Of a DNA stretch of 23,827 nucleotides, positions 9,188-18,989 are shown in pieces. Below the pieces are notes generated by a model, which saw only the letters and a list, made by a program, of their open reading frames with translations, was not told the origin of the DNA and made no database searches. Within the stretch, counting starts at the first letter, position 1; each line of letters begins with the position of its first letter. A program made the translations under genes and the position numbers. This DNA comes from Nemertoderma westbladi (Eukaryota > Xenacoelomorpha > Nemertodermatida > Nemertodermatidae): positions 1 through 23,827 of the forward strand of contig JAUCBJ010002927.1 in assembly GCA_032718475.1 (NCBI GenBank). The letters run 5' to 3'.

Positions 9188-9622
9188 GTTAGTTTAGTTT
9201 ATTTATTATTATTATTGTTATGTCCTTACATTATTATAAACAAATATAAGCACAGCATAGGTATATAAAGATTTGAACAAGATTTAGATAAGTTTTTTTC
9301 TCCAGTTTCTGCCCACAATAATATACTGGTGCAATATATATCAACAAAATAATACTATTATAATATTAATATAGTAATATGGTAGAATTCTGGATTAACC
9401 AGCATGTCTACTCAGACTCATGCTAACATTATATTATTCAAAAACAAAGATTTCAGAATTCCCTGCCTAGGCTTTGATGAATTCATTGTAGATTTTAACA
9501 TTATCTCCCCCACTTTCCGGTATCATACATAGTGCATAGCTCCGACTTATAAATTGCATTTATATCTAATTTATCTAATCTATTTTAAATATAATGTTAA
9601 AAGCATATTTATAGCTAAATCC
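9188..9622 (+). other. Intron sequence after LamG exon 1
   Basis: Begins with the splice donor GTTAGT and is AT-rich without recognisable coding content. A short dyad AGCATG...CATGCT lies near 9401-9425. The rest of this intron (to 13512) consists of transposons. Confidence 0.6.
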
Positions 9623-9646
9623 AGTACTGTACTGTAATGTGTACAT
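9623..9646. repeat. Target-site duplication of RTE copy A (left)
   Basis: A 24-bp word starting AGTACTGTACTG and ending GTGTACAT is repeated exactly at 12026-12049, immediately flanking copy A. The first A could also belong to the element, so the duplication is 23 or 24 bp. Such duplications are the signature of target-primed reverse transcription. Confidence 0.92.
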
Positions 9647-12025
9647 ACTACTACTACTACTAGGATCGGCATGCTGCATTGCAGCTGCATTTTTAAGAAT
9701 GCTGTGCTGGCTTGTCAACAAAATTGCACCACCACAACTCCCTATCACCTATGACTTTTGCTAGATCATCCGCATCTTCAAGACCAGTGTCCTTTAAGAT
9801 GCGTCTCAAGAAAGTCATGGGCTGTCCACCATGCTTATTCACTCCATGAGGCTGCCAAAGTACAAGATTATGCACTGGCTGGTCCTCACGGCGAAAGCAA
9901 TGTCCTGCAAAGCAGAGGCGATTTTGTTCTAGTGTCAAGCTTGGGGGAACCAATGAGACACCTCCAATGTTATATAGTGTCTGGTTGGAGATGTGTGCAT
10001 TGTACTTGACACATGAACCCGGCGTAGCATTCTTGTGAATGTGCCATCCAGAGATTTGGAGTCCTCAGCAGTTAGAGCCCAGCATGGACTCCCGTAGAGG
10101 AGTACTGGAACTACTGCTGCTCTAAATAATCTGACCTTAAGTTTCCGATTAATTCTCGGTGACTTCCAAATCCTGGAAAGCCTATTCAAGGCTGCCCATG
10201 CCTTTCCCTTACGTATTCGAAGGTCCTCATCTGATTTCCGGATCCACGATCCCAGGTAACAGAAGTCGTCCACATGCTCAAGCATACCATCCTTTGAGCT
10301 TATGCTCATCCGATCAGAGACTTGCTGAGGACTTTCAAAGTTAACTGTCAAAATTTTGGTCTTTCTGGAGTTAATAAAAAGACCAAAACTAGAAGCAGCA
10401 TGTTCTAATGAGCTGAGGAGCCGTTGGGCTCCCTCTAATGTTTCTGAGAGTACTCCTAAGTCATCAGCAAAGTCTAGATCAGTTAGGTACTTGGCAGGAT
10501 TTCCTCGACTTCTGGAGCCAGTAGGTGGAGTTATCATCACCCCATCATCATTATGATGATCTAAGGACATGTGTAGAACATAGTCAACCACAATAATGAA
10601 CAAGAATGGTGCAAGTGTGTCTCCTTGGAGGATGCCCCATAACACTTCAAATGGTTCTGTGTCACCGTCAACAGTAGACACAAATGTTGTCGAACCATCG
10701 TATACTGATCTGATTGCTGCAATAATTTCATCAGGAATCCCATATAATGAAAGTATGCTGAACATACGTGAGCGAGAGACTGAATCAAAGGCCTTGAAGA
10801 AGTCAACAAAGATAACAGCCAGATGCCTGTCTTTCTTTTTTGATAACTCTTCAATTATCCTTCTAAGTGCCAAAATGGGCTCCATGGTCCCACGACCTTT
10901 ACGGAACCCATTCTGATTTCCACGGAGCAGTCTCTCAATGGGATCCCTGATGCGATTTAATAGAATCCTATTGTATAGCTTTGCAGCAATTGAGATCAAT
11001 GAGATTCCCCGAAAAGAACCATAGAGTGTTAGGTTGCCCTTCTTGGGAACTGGCACCAACTTATTTGTTTTCATTTCTTGTGGGACTCTTGTTGTTCGGT
11101 ACATGTCTACTATGATGGGATAGATGAGCTTTAAACACTCAGGTATTTTAAAGACCTCAGGGGGAACACCATCTACTCCACTGGCACGATTGGTCTTAAT
11201 GCTCTTTGCAGTAGCCTTCACTTCTACAAATTCTGCAAAGGAGATATCGCCAATGGGAATATCTGGGAGTACAGACTCAGACACTTTTACTTCTATAAAG
11301 TTATCAGGCAATACCCTGTCATTATTGAGGAGCTTTTCAAAGTGGGCCTTCCAACCATTGAGGCGATCGGATGGTGATTCAGCCTTAACCTTGGTGGTTG
11401 GTTGGCTTTTCCGCCCAGTAAGCAAGTTGATCGATTTCCATGCCTGGGATGATTGCCTGCTGTCGTCGGCATCATTGACGGCATCAACCTGTTTGTTTAT
11501 TAGCTCCTGTAGATTAACAGAGTACTGCCTGTTCAGGGACCTAGATGCAGCCTTAACTGCATTCTTGGCCGCTGTAGTCTGTTTGAGTCGGGACTCTTTC
11601 TGCGCCTTATGAAGGTCATTTCGGCATTTCTGAATTTTGTTGTCAGTCCAGGGGGCCCTTTTCCTGTTTCGAGGGTATACAGGAACTGTTTCTGCAGCTG
11701 CTAACTTAACTGCTTCTGTAAAGGCAGTATAGCCCTCACAGTGATCTGCCGCCTCAGAGGCAAGAGCCTCATACCTGTTGCTCAGCTGTAGTGTGAAGCT
11801 GGATCTCACACTTGGCTGTTGCAACAGAGAGGACCAGTCATGCCGCAGCAAGGCAGATTTCGTTGTTCTGCTAGCACGCAGACTAAGTCTTACCTTGGCC
11901 ACAATAAGGCGGTGATCACTGGCGAAGGGTCGAAGTGTAAATGCATTACAGTCTTGTATAGAGCTCCTGTACTTCCTACGAAACAGAATATGGTCTATCT
12001 GGGACTTGTGACCACTGGGTCCACT
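9647..12025 (-). mobile_element. RTE-like LINE copy A, 5'-truncated
   Basis: A minus-strand non-LTR retrotransposon. Its 3' end is a (GTA)n tail (read on the minus strand), which sits against the left target duplication. Its 5' end stops within the endonuclease domain at 12025. RTE-type LINEs end in short tandem repeats rather than poly-A and are commonly 5'-truncated, as seen here. It is very similar to copy B at 14457-17077, so both belong to one recently active family. Clade assignment to RTE is from domain layout (endonuclease plus RT, no RNase H) and tail; an exact subclade needs a phylogeny. Confidence 0.85.
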
Positions 12026-12049
12026 AGTACTGTACTGTAATGTGTACAT
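9693..12049 (-). pseudogene. RTE-like endonuclease-RT ORF, copy A (one frameshift)
   Basis: A 704-codon frame (12049-9935), followed after a 1-bp deletion near 10012 by the last 86 codons in another frame (9953-9693). Order: C-terminal end of the endonuclease (QIDHILF, SDHRLI), a lysine-rich linker, RT motifs (KLVPVPKKGN, FRGISLIS, NGFRKGRGT, VIFVDFFKAFD, GILQGDTLAPFLF, the FADD box in DLDFADDLGVL, then FINSRKTK), and a C-terminal domain ending GHCFRREDQPVHN. The first eight codons, including the ATG, are host target-duplication sequence, not LINE sequence. Copies B and D have no deletion at that site, so it is private to A. The endonuclease is incomplete, so the product would not be autonomous. 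Confidence 0.9.
12026..12049. repeat. Target-site duplication of RTE copy A (right)
   Basis: Exact repeat of 9623-9646 at the 5'-truncated end of copy A. It is followed by the RT sequence of the plus-strand LINE, which shows that copy A inserted into or beside that older LINE. Confidence 0.92.
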
Positions 12050-13232
12050 GGACAGCTTCAGAGGTCCTAGGTTATTACAAGCGACAGAATAACCCCATTT
12101 TCGGATGTCTAATAGACTTCACGAAGGCATTCAATTTGATAAACTGGACTAAGCTCTTTTTGGAGCTTCTTAAGAAGGGTTTCTGTATTTTATACCTACA
12201 GTGCTTACTTTATATATATGTCAATCAGTCATGTCATGTTCGTTGGAATAATTATAAGTCTGATGAATTCAAACTATCTAATGGTTGCAGACAAGGTTCA
12301 GTAATATCGCCAATTCTTTTTTGTGTTGTTTTAAATATCTTAATTAAACGTTTACATACTTCAATGGTCGGTTGTTTTATACGAAATATGTATTAGGGAT
12401 GTCTAGCTTATGCTGATGACCTCTTATTGTTATGTCCATCCGTAGCAGGAATGCACAATACATGACTAATATCTGTATTGATTTTTGTAATGAATTTAAA
12501 TTGAAATTAAGTGTACCTAGTAACCAGAAGTTGTGTAAATCAAAATGTATACCTTTTAATATAACTTTCAAGAGACCTAAAATATCCATAATAGTAAATG
12601 GTATATCCTTACCCTGGGTAGAAGAGGCAATTCATTTAGGCATATTACTTGATTATAAATGTAATTTCTCTCATGATATTAATAGGAAAAGGGGGGCATT
12701 TATCAAAAAGCTTTCAAATTATGCGTCATGAGTTCTTTTTTGCCTCGCCCACTAATCGCTCATATTTACAACGTATGTACTGTACATGTTTTTATGATAG
12801 TCCAATTTGGGATATTTTCTCCGATGTCTGTAGAAGAGTGTACACTGCTTGGAATAATGATATTAGATTAGTATGGAAATTACCATACAATTCGCACCGT
12901 TTTATAGTTGAAGGATTGTTGGATTAGGAACATCCTATGTTTATTATAACGAAAAGTGTTGTTAATTTTAGCAACTATGTATTAAAGCCAAATGAACTAT
13001 GCGTTAGGTTTTAGGCAAACTTAGTAATGTTTGATTGTCTTAGTCGAAGCGGGTGCAATTTGAGACTTATCGGTACTGAATGCAACATATTTAATTTAGA
13101 CTAACTGTGCAATAAATCAGTTACAGATAACTTAACATACGCCTACACTGCTAATAGTGCTTGGAAGATAGGATTGTGTAGAGAACTTTGTAATGTACGT
13201 AATTGTGTTAACGTTATTGAAGGTTTTTCGTG
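12047..13232 (+). pseudogene. LINE reverse transcriptase remnant (second family)
   Basis: Reading frames 12047-12396, 12420-12731 and 12722-12927 follow one another with shifts and stops. Motifs in order: MCTWTASEVLGYY, FGCLIDFTKAFN (first catalytic Asp), NGCRQGSVISPILF, then a stop before LAYADDLLLLCPS (catalytic YADD, 12402-12440), FKLKLSV, SLPWVEEAIHLGILLDYK, IKKLSN, and a C-terminal DSPIWDIFS...AWNNDIRLVWKLPYNSHR segment typical of LINE ORF2 tails. Weaker readable text continues to about 13232. At least one nonsense codon separates the RT motifs. Confidence 0.82.
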
Positions 13233-13495
13233 AAGTAGGAGATATGTTAAAATTTGTATCTACATCATAATTTGTAACCTATGTAACCATCCATTTATGT
13301 ATATATCTGTTTAAGTATCATATGTAACCATCCATTTATGTATAATCTGTTTAAGTATCATATGTAACCAACCATCCATTTATATATACCAATCTATCCA
13401 TTTATATGCTGTTTATATGCTCTCGTATGTATTACTGTGCTAACCTGTACTTATTTTTATAATGTACGAAGGAATGAATAATAATAATAATAATT
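12050..13495 (+). mobile_element. Second LINE family (CR1/L2-like group), decayed
   Basis: A plus-strand non-LTR retrotransposon remnant containing the RT palm and C-terminal parts, a 3' untranslated region with a 40-bp tandem repeat, and a 3' tail of ATAATAATAATAAT (about 13479-13493). Its wording ('CTW...SEV..YY', 'NGCRQGSVISPILF', AYADDLLL) differs clearly from the RTE-like copies. The tail of short A-rich repeats resembles those of CR1/L2-type LINEs, though the clade is not established. No upstream RT or endonuclease motif is recognisable before 12050, so it is 5'-truncated or too diverged to read. Confidence 0.75.
13280..13385. repeat. 40-41 bp tandem repeat in the LINE 3' region
   Basis: About 2.6 copies of a unit beginning TATGTAACCATCCATTTATG and ending TTTAAGTATCA, at 13280-13320, 13321-13360 and 13361-13385. 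It lies between the last readable RT codons and the 3' tail, so it is probably part of the LINE 3' UTR. Confidence 0.85.
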
Positions 13496-13512
13496 GTATT
13501 TTAATATTCTAG

Positions 13513-14166
13513 ATAAATGCAATTATGACTCATGGTGGACACTGGATGAAAATGAACGTGGCGATGATAAACTAGGAAAGAATGATGGAGGAATCCATGG
13601 AGCCATTAGATATGTACCTGGTCCAGGAGGGATTGAAAACCAGGCCATTGATGTCAGACATGGGTATGTCTCTATTAATCATGGGTCTGGTGAATTAACC
13701 TCAGAAACATTTACAATGTTGATGTTTATAAAGAGGAGTGGAGGAGGAACCGGACCAATATATGAATTTGGTTCGAGTTCATCAATTGGTTCACGTTTAT
13801 GGAGTTATCGTGCAATCACCTCCTTGTGGTACGATCCTGCGGTTACTGGTGTTGCAACACAAGAAGTTATTAGTGCTGTTGTTCTGGATGAATGGCATAT
13901 GGTTGCTATTGGAAGAAGTCAAAACAATCGGCAGCAGTTTATTTACAGTCGTCGTGTCGGAAGTGATTTCCATATCAGAAGGGAGGTTGAAACAGTGAAC
14001 ACTGAAAGATGTCCTGTAGATATGGCCAGTGATCTTAATTTGGGGAAACGTCTTCAAGGTGGACATGCATATCCTGGATATATTGCCCATGCACGGTATT
14101 ATAGCTGCTACTTATCAGTAGAAGAATTGGAAGCAACTTATGATGAACTGCATTCTTTAAAAAAAA
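13513..14166 (+). CDS. LamG/concanavalin A-like domain exon 2 (internal exon)
   Basis: A 654-bp internal exon between TTTTAATATTCTAG and the consensus donor GTAAGT, phase 1 at both ends as in exon 1. It encodes about 218 residues, from KCNYDSWWTLDENERGDDK, through GPGGIENQA and ETFTMLMFIKRSGGGTGP, to ARYYSCYLSVEELEATYDEL. Cys positions match exon 1. It is a tandem duplicate of exon 1, but similarity is patchy: the first 239 bp are about 71% identical, while 13752-13905 and a later 100-bp block are nearly identical. It may be a second domain in an array or an alternative exon; the sequence alone cannot tell which. A LINE tail ends only 17 bp before the acceptor AG. Confidence 0.82.
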
Positions 14167-14249
14167 GTAAGTTAATTGAATATTGTTTCTGCTATTTAAA
14201 ATAATTATATTTGTAACTGAAAGAAGTCTTAACATTTGTTCAACTATTA

Positions 14250-14456
14250 GTATAGTTTGGTTATAATACGTAGTTTATTGTTTTAATCTTAAACATTATT
14301 TTTATCTCGACAAAATAATGACAAATATATTATACGATTTTAAACGTGACACCACCACCAGATAACTCATAATATAATAATTACTGTTTGACCTGATGGT
14401 CCATATGAAACGAATCATTAGGAAGAGTTGGCAATATCCCAGTGATAGTGGGACTA
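14250..14456 (-). repeat. Left (3') LTR, outer part
   Basis: Matches 18990-19215 nearly base for base (one substitution seen near 14339, plus the 19-bp indel). On the minus strand an AATAAA lies near 14278, which could serve as polyadenylation signal. Its last 14 bases are the target site used by RTE copy B. Confidence 0.92.
14443..14456. repeat. Target-site duplication of RTE copy B (left)
   Basis: TGATAGTGGGACTA is repeated exactly at 17078-17091. The intact right LTR has the word only once, at 19202-19215 (with the first T in context), so this is a true duplication made by the insertion. Confidence 0.93.
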
Positions 14457-17077
14457 CTACTACTACTAGGATCGGCATGCTGCATTGCAGCTGCATTTTT
14501 AAGAATGCTGTGCCGGCTTGTCAACAAAATTGCACCGCCACAACTCCCTATCACCCATGACATTTGCTAGATCATCCGCATCTTTAAGGCCAGTGTCCTT
14601 TAAGATGCATCTCAAGAAAGTCATGGGCTGTCCACCATGCTTATTCACTTCATGAGGCTGCCAAAGTACAAGATTATGCACTGGCTGGTCCTCATGGCGA
14701 AAGCAATGTCCTGCAAAGCGGAGGCAATTTTGTTCTAGTGTCAAGCTTGGGGGAACCAATGAGACACCTCCAATGTTATATAGTGTCTGGTTGGAGATGT
14801 GGGCATTGTACTTGACACAATGAACCCGGCATAGCATTCTTGTGAATGTGCCATCCAGAGATTTGGTGTCCTCAGCAGTTAGAGCCCAGCATGGACTCCC
14901 GTAGAGGAGTACTGGAACTACTGCTGCTCTAAATAATTGGACCTTAAGTTTCCGATTAATTCTCGGTGACTTCCAAATCCTGGAAAGCCTATTCAAGGCT
15001 GCCCATGCCTTTCCCTTACGTATTCGAAGGTCCTCACCTGACTTCCGGATCCATGATCCCAGGTAACAGAAGTCGTCCACATGCTCAAGCATACCATCCT
15101 TTGAGCTTATGCTCATCCGATCAGAGACTTGCTGAGGACTTTCAAAATTAACTGTCAGAATTTTGGTCTTTCTGGAGTTAATAAAAAGACCAACACTAGA
15201 AGCAGCATGTTCTAATGAGCTGAGGAGCCGTTGGGCTCCCTCTAATGATTCTGAGAGTACTCCTAAGTCATCAGCAAAGTCTAGATCAGTTAGGTACTTG
15301 GCAGGATTTCCTCGACTTCTGGAGCCAGTAGGTGGAGTTATCATCACCCTATCATCATTATAATGATCTAAGGACATGCGTAGAACATAGTCAACCACAA
15401 TAATGAACAAGAATGGTGCAAGTGTGTCTCCTTGGAGGATGCCCCATAACACTTCAAATGGTTCTGTGTCACCGTCAACAGTAGACACAAATGTTGTCGA
15501 ACCATCATATACTGATCTGATTGCTGCAATAATTTCATCAGGAATTCCATATAATGAAAGTATGCTGAACATATGTGAGCGAGATACTGAATCAAAGGCC
15601 TTGAAGAAGTCAACAAAGATAACAGCCAGATGCCTGTCTTTCTTTTTTGATAACTCTTCAATTATCCTTCTAAGTGCCAAAATGGGCTCCATGGTCCCAC
15701 GACCTTTACGGAACTCGTCTTGTTGTTCGGTACATGTCTACTATGATGGGATAGATGAGCTTTAAACACTCAGGTATTTTAAAGACCTCAGGGGGAACAC
15801 CATCTACTCCACTGGCACGATTGGTCTTAATGCTCTTTGCAGCAGCCTTCACTTCTGCAAAGGAGATATCGCCAATAGGAATATCTGGGAGTACAGACTC
15901 AGACACTTTTACTTCTATAAAGTTATCAGGCAATACCCTGTCATTATTGAGGAGCTTTTCAAAGTGGGCTTTCCAACCATTGAGCCGATCGGCTGGTGAT
16001 TCAGCCTTAACCTTGGTGGTTGGTTGGCTTTTCCGCCCAGTAAGCAGATTGATCGATTTCCATGCCTGGGATGATTGCCTGCTGTCGTCAGCATCATTGA
16101 TGGCATCAACCTGTTGGTTTATTAGCTCCTGTAGATTAGCAGAGTACTGCCTGTTCAGGGACCTAGATGCAGCCTTAACTGCATTCTTGGCCGCTGTAGT
16201 CTGTTTGAGTCGGGACTCTTTCTGCGCCTTATGAAGGTCATTTCGGCACTTCTGAATTTTGTTGTCAGTCCAGGGGGCCCTTTTCCTGTTTCGAGGGTAT
16301 ACAGGAACTGTTTCTGCAGCTGCTAACTTAACTGCTTCTGTAAAGGCAGTATAGCCCTCACAGTGATCTGCCACCTCTGAGGCAAGAGCCTCATACCTGT
16401 TGCTCAGCTGTAGTGTGAAGCTGGATCTCACACTTGGCTGTTGCAACAGAGAGGACCAGTCATGCCGCGGCAAGGCAGATTTCGTTGTTCTGCTAGCACG
16501 CAGACTAAGTCTTACCTTGGCCACAATAAGGCGGTGATCACTGGAGAAGGGTCGAAGTGTAAATGCATTACAGTCTTCTATAGAGCTCCTGTATTTCCTA
16601 CGAAACAGAATATGGTATATCTGGGACTTATGACCACTGGGTCCACTATGAGTCCATAGCTTTCCAGTTCGCTTCTTGAACTGGGTTCCAGCCGAAAACA
16701 ATCCATTTCCAGAGATAAAATCCTGAATATGGACAGAATTTCGGTTAACACTATTGCTATAGACCCAGGGCGATGTAGGTGATTGATGCAGACTTGCATT
16801 AAAGTCTCCCAGGAATGTTAAGAATGCATGCTGATCCACTCCATCAGTAGCTGCTTGTAGATTGTGGTAGAAATTTTCCACCTCCTCTACACTGGCAACA
16901 CTAGTTGGAGAGTAGCACACAATCAGAACCACCTTAGGAAACTTCTTAGCCAGTCTTCCAGAACATGAGAAGTGGCAACGGATGATGCGGTTAGAGATTT
17001 TTGTCGATTTTGTCCAATGCTGCATGTGCAGTTGGATTCATCAATAGACCAATTCCACCATTGCCACTATCATCTGC
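14457..17077 (-). mobile_element. RTE-like LINE copy B inserted in the left LTR
   Basis: Same family and orientation as copy A, with the same (GTA)n 3' tail against the left target duplication. It reaches further 5' than A, into the middle of the endonuclease domain. Relative to A it lacks about 178 bp of the RT N-terminus (junction near 15713, where a few unmatched bases remain). It must be younger than the LTR element it interrupts. Confidence 0.92.
14499..17077 (-). pseudogene. RTE-like endonuclease-RT ORF, copy B (internal deletion)
   Basis: Two long frames, 17025-15706 (439 codons) and 15692-14499 (397 codons), are separated by the deletion that removes the RT segment from PQEMKTNKL to the NGFRKGRGT region. 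The N-terminal part holds the endonuclease motif FLGDFNASL and the SDHRLI end. QIDHILF of copy A reads QIYHILF here, replacing an Asp that is conserved in endonuclease/exonuclease/phosphatase proteins. The true frame upstream of 17025 reads GIGLLMNPTAHAALDKID in another frame, so a further small indel lies there. The C-terminal domain is intact to the stop. The product is inactive. Confidence 0.88.
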
Positions 17078-17161
17078 TGATAGTGGGACTAATGAGGGGT
17101 GGGGATTATTGCGGTTATTATGTAATTAATAGGGCCTACATTGTACAAGTACATTATATGT
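17078..17161 (-). repeat. Left (3') LTR, inner part, starting with the copy B target duplication
   Basis: 17078-17091 repeats TGATAGTGGGACTA. The rest, GAGGGGTGGGGATTATTGCG and onwards to 17161, matches 19216-19285 with few differences. The gag-protease frame ends at this LTR edge. Confidence 0.92.
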
Positions 17162-18892
17162 CTGTTTCATTCTCAATACAAGTTAATGGTTTGGGTGGTT
17201 GTCTTTGTAATGACAACGCCGATATCGCTTCCTTGCAACGTCCATCGCATCTATTATGTGGCCAATATTTGGGGATGAGGCCAAGTTCTTCGCAACCTTC
17301 AGCGCTTAGCAATGGGTAATTAGTAGATTCTAAGACGTGGACAGTTGTGTTGTATTCCTTATTATTCAGTTTAAGTATGAGCTGCACTTTTCCATGTGAC
17401 TCAAGCTGTTTGCCGTCGGGCCCAAGAAGGATGTCGTCGTCGGGTGTCATCTGTATGCCACCAACGGCTTCATTACCACCTAAGTCGGCTAGATCTTGCA
17501 AACTAATAGCGTTTCGCTTAGCTCCAGTATCAGCTAACCAGTGCAAGAAGCCATGACGGCTTTTATTATTTCTATTGCTTGTTTCAAGTTTTATCAGCCG
17601 TGAGTCACCATTGTGCACAGAAGATATGTATGAAGTTGTCTTTACATAAATGCTATTAAATTGATTGCTGCTTTGAGCGGACCTCCTTTTAGAGTGGCAC
17701 ATCTTAGACAGATGACCTTTGATACCACAATTAAAACATACGATATGTTTAGCTGCGCATTTGTCTATATCGTGAATGCGACCGCATCTTCTACAGGTGC
17801 TGGTGTATTTGCCGTCAACGACATCGCTCCTCCTGTATTGCTGACGTGTCTGTGTCTTATAAGATGATTTCCCAAGAGCGCATATTTCAATATTGTGGTC
17901 AGATCCAAGTGCAAGCATTGTTGAAGTTTTTGGCTTTTCCAATTCGTTGTCAACTATCTGGCTTGACTCTAGGGCTTTAGTTAATGTAAGCACATCTGGC
18001 ATCGTTAACTTTTTCATGGGTGTTTTAAGAACTTCCTGACGGGACTTTGAGTCTCGTAACCCAGCTACGAATTGTGTCAATAATCGGTCATGCCTATGTA
18101 TGTCGGCATTGTCGCATACTTCTTCAAAATCGCAAGCACGGTCTAGCATTTGAAGTGTCATATAGTATTGTGTAACGTTTTCTCCTGGCTGTTGTTTCCG
18201 TTGTACAAAGGCAACACGGTCTAACAGTTCATGGCGTTCACCTTGTAAATATACCCTAGTAATTTGACGATCGTATTTACGTCATCATCTGGTTTTATGT
18301 CTACGATGCCCTCGGTCCATAGCTTGGTCCATTCGGGATCTAGTGCAGATCGCAGTGTTCCCCTTCGTGCATCAAGATCTGAATCATTTAGCCTTGTAGC
18401 TGCTGCGAAATCCTTCCAACGTTGGTGCCAATCATCAAAATCAGCTAGCTTGAGGTCTATAGGTGATCTTAATGATGGTATCTCCATGCGACGTGGCTTT
18501 GCCTTATCGTGTGTTGCTGAAGAAATGTTGGATGTCTCTAAGCACATTCTATGTCCCTGTATTGCTTCCCACTTTTTTGCAATATTTTTGGCGTAATAGA
18601 TGGCTGATCTCTGAGCATTAGTAACTGCCTGCTCGGTGGCTACATCTTCAGAGTCCTCGAGCTCCGATATTTCATTGTGGCACGATACATATTTCTCATT
18701 AGCGCTCAGAAACATATTTAGTGCAGTCTCCAGTGCTTCTAGCTCAACATAGCCGCGGTTATCTGAGTCAAGAATCTCGAATTCATTGATTTCTGATTTG
18801 AGCACGTTTTCCGAACGTGTGCAATTGGTTTTAAAACCTCTTCTACTGGCCTTCAATCTTTTGATTGTGGCGCCAACGTCGTACGTGGCCAT
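17154..18892 (-). pseudogene. Gag-protease polyprotein of the LTR element (one frameshift)
   Basis: The first frame starts at the ATG at 18892 (223 codons): an acidic, probably helical N-terminus, then SPIDLKLADFDDWHQRW, a Gag-like 'W..F' motif. A one-base shift near 18240 interrupts it. The text resumes with ELLDRVAFVQ and QPGENVTQYY, the 'R.F..R.Q..GE....Y' motif of Ty3/gypsy Gag, in a frame open to 17154. Of the 335-codon frame from 18161, residues 123-135 (CX2CX3HX4C) and 142-155 (CX2CX4HX4C) form two zinc knuckles, and 211-214 is DTGA, the retropepsin active-site triad, in the context HWLADTGAKRNAIS. Nothing after the protease belongs to pol. The shift lies inside gag, so it looks like decay rather than programmed frameshifting. 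Confidence 0.87.
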
Positions 18893-18975
18893 ATTTAATA
18901 TTTTTAATATTAATATAATTTAAAACACTGAATAATCTAATAGCAATAGTTTCTAAATTCTAAATTTAGTTACTA

Positions 18976-18987
18976 CACACTGCGCCA
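18976..18987 (-). other. Candidate primer-binding site
   Basis: On the minus strand TGGCGCAGTGTG starts 2 nt after the end of the 5' LTR. A TGG start at this spacing is what a tRNA-primed LTR element needs. I could not identify the tRNA. Confidence 0.45.
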
Positions 18988-18989
18988 TG

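Noticed and set aside
11124-11612. Long plus-strand frame (162 codons), and a similar one at 15755-16234
   Set aside because: Both are antisense to the RTE-like ORF in copies A and B, and occur in both copies only because the copies are nearly identical.
13797-14235. Minus-strand frames overlapping LamG exon 2
   Set aside because: Antisense shadows. The plus strand has splice sites, conserved domain text and a paralogue with matching phase.
18200-18250. Programmed ribosomal frameshift in gag
   Set aside because: The shift lies within Gag, upstream of the zinc knuckles, not at a gag-pol border, and no slippery heptamer stands out. Random mutation is simpler.
18745-18790. EF-hand-like DSDNRGYVELEALE in the Gag N-terminus
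   Set aside because: The acidic residue required at loop position 12 is missing, and the context is clearly a retrotransposon Gag.
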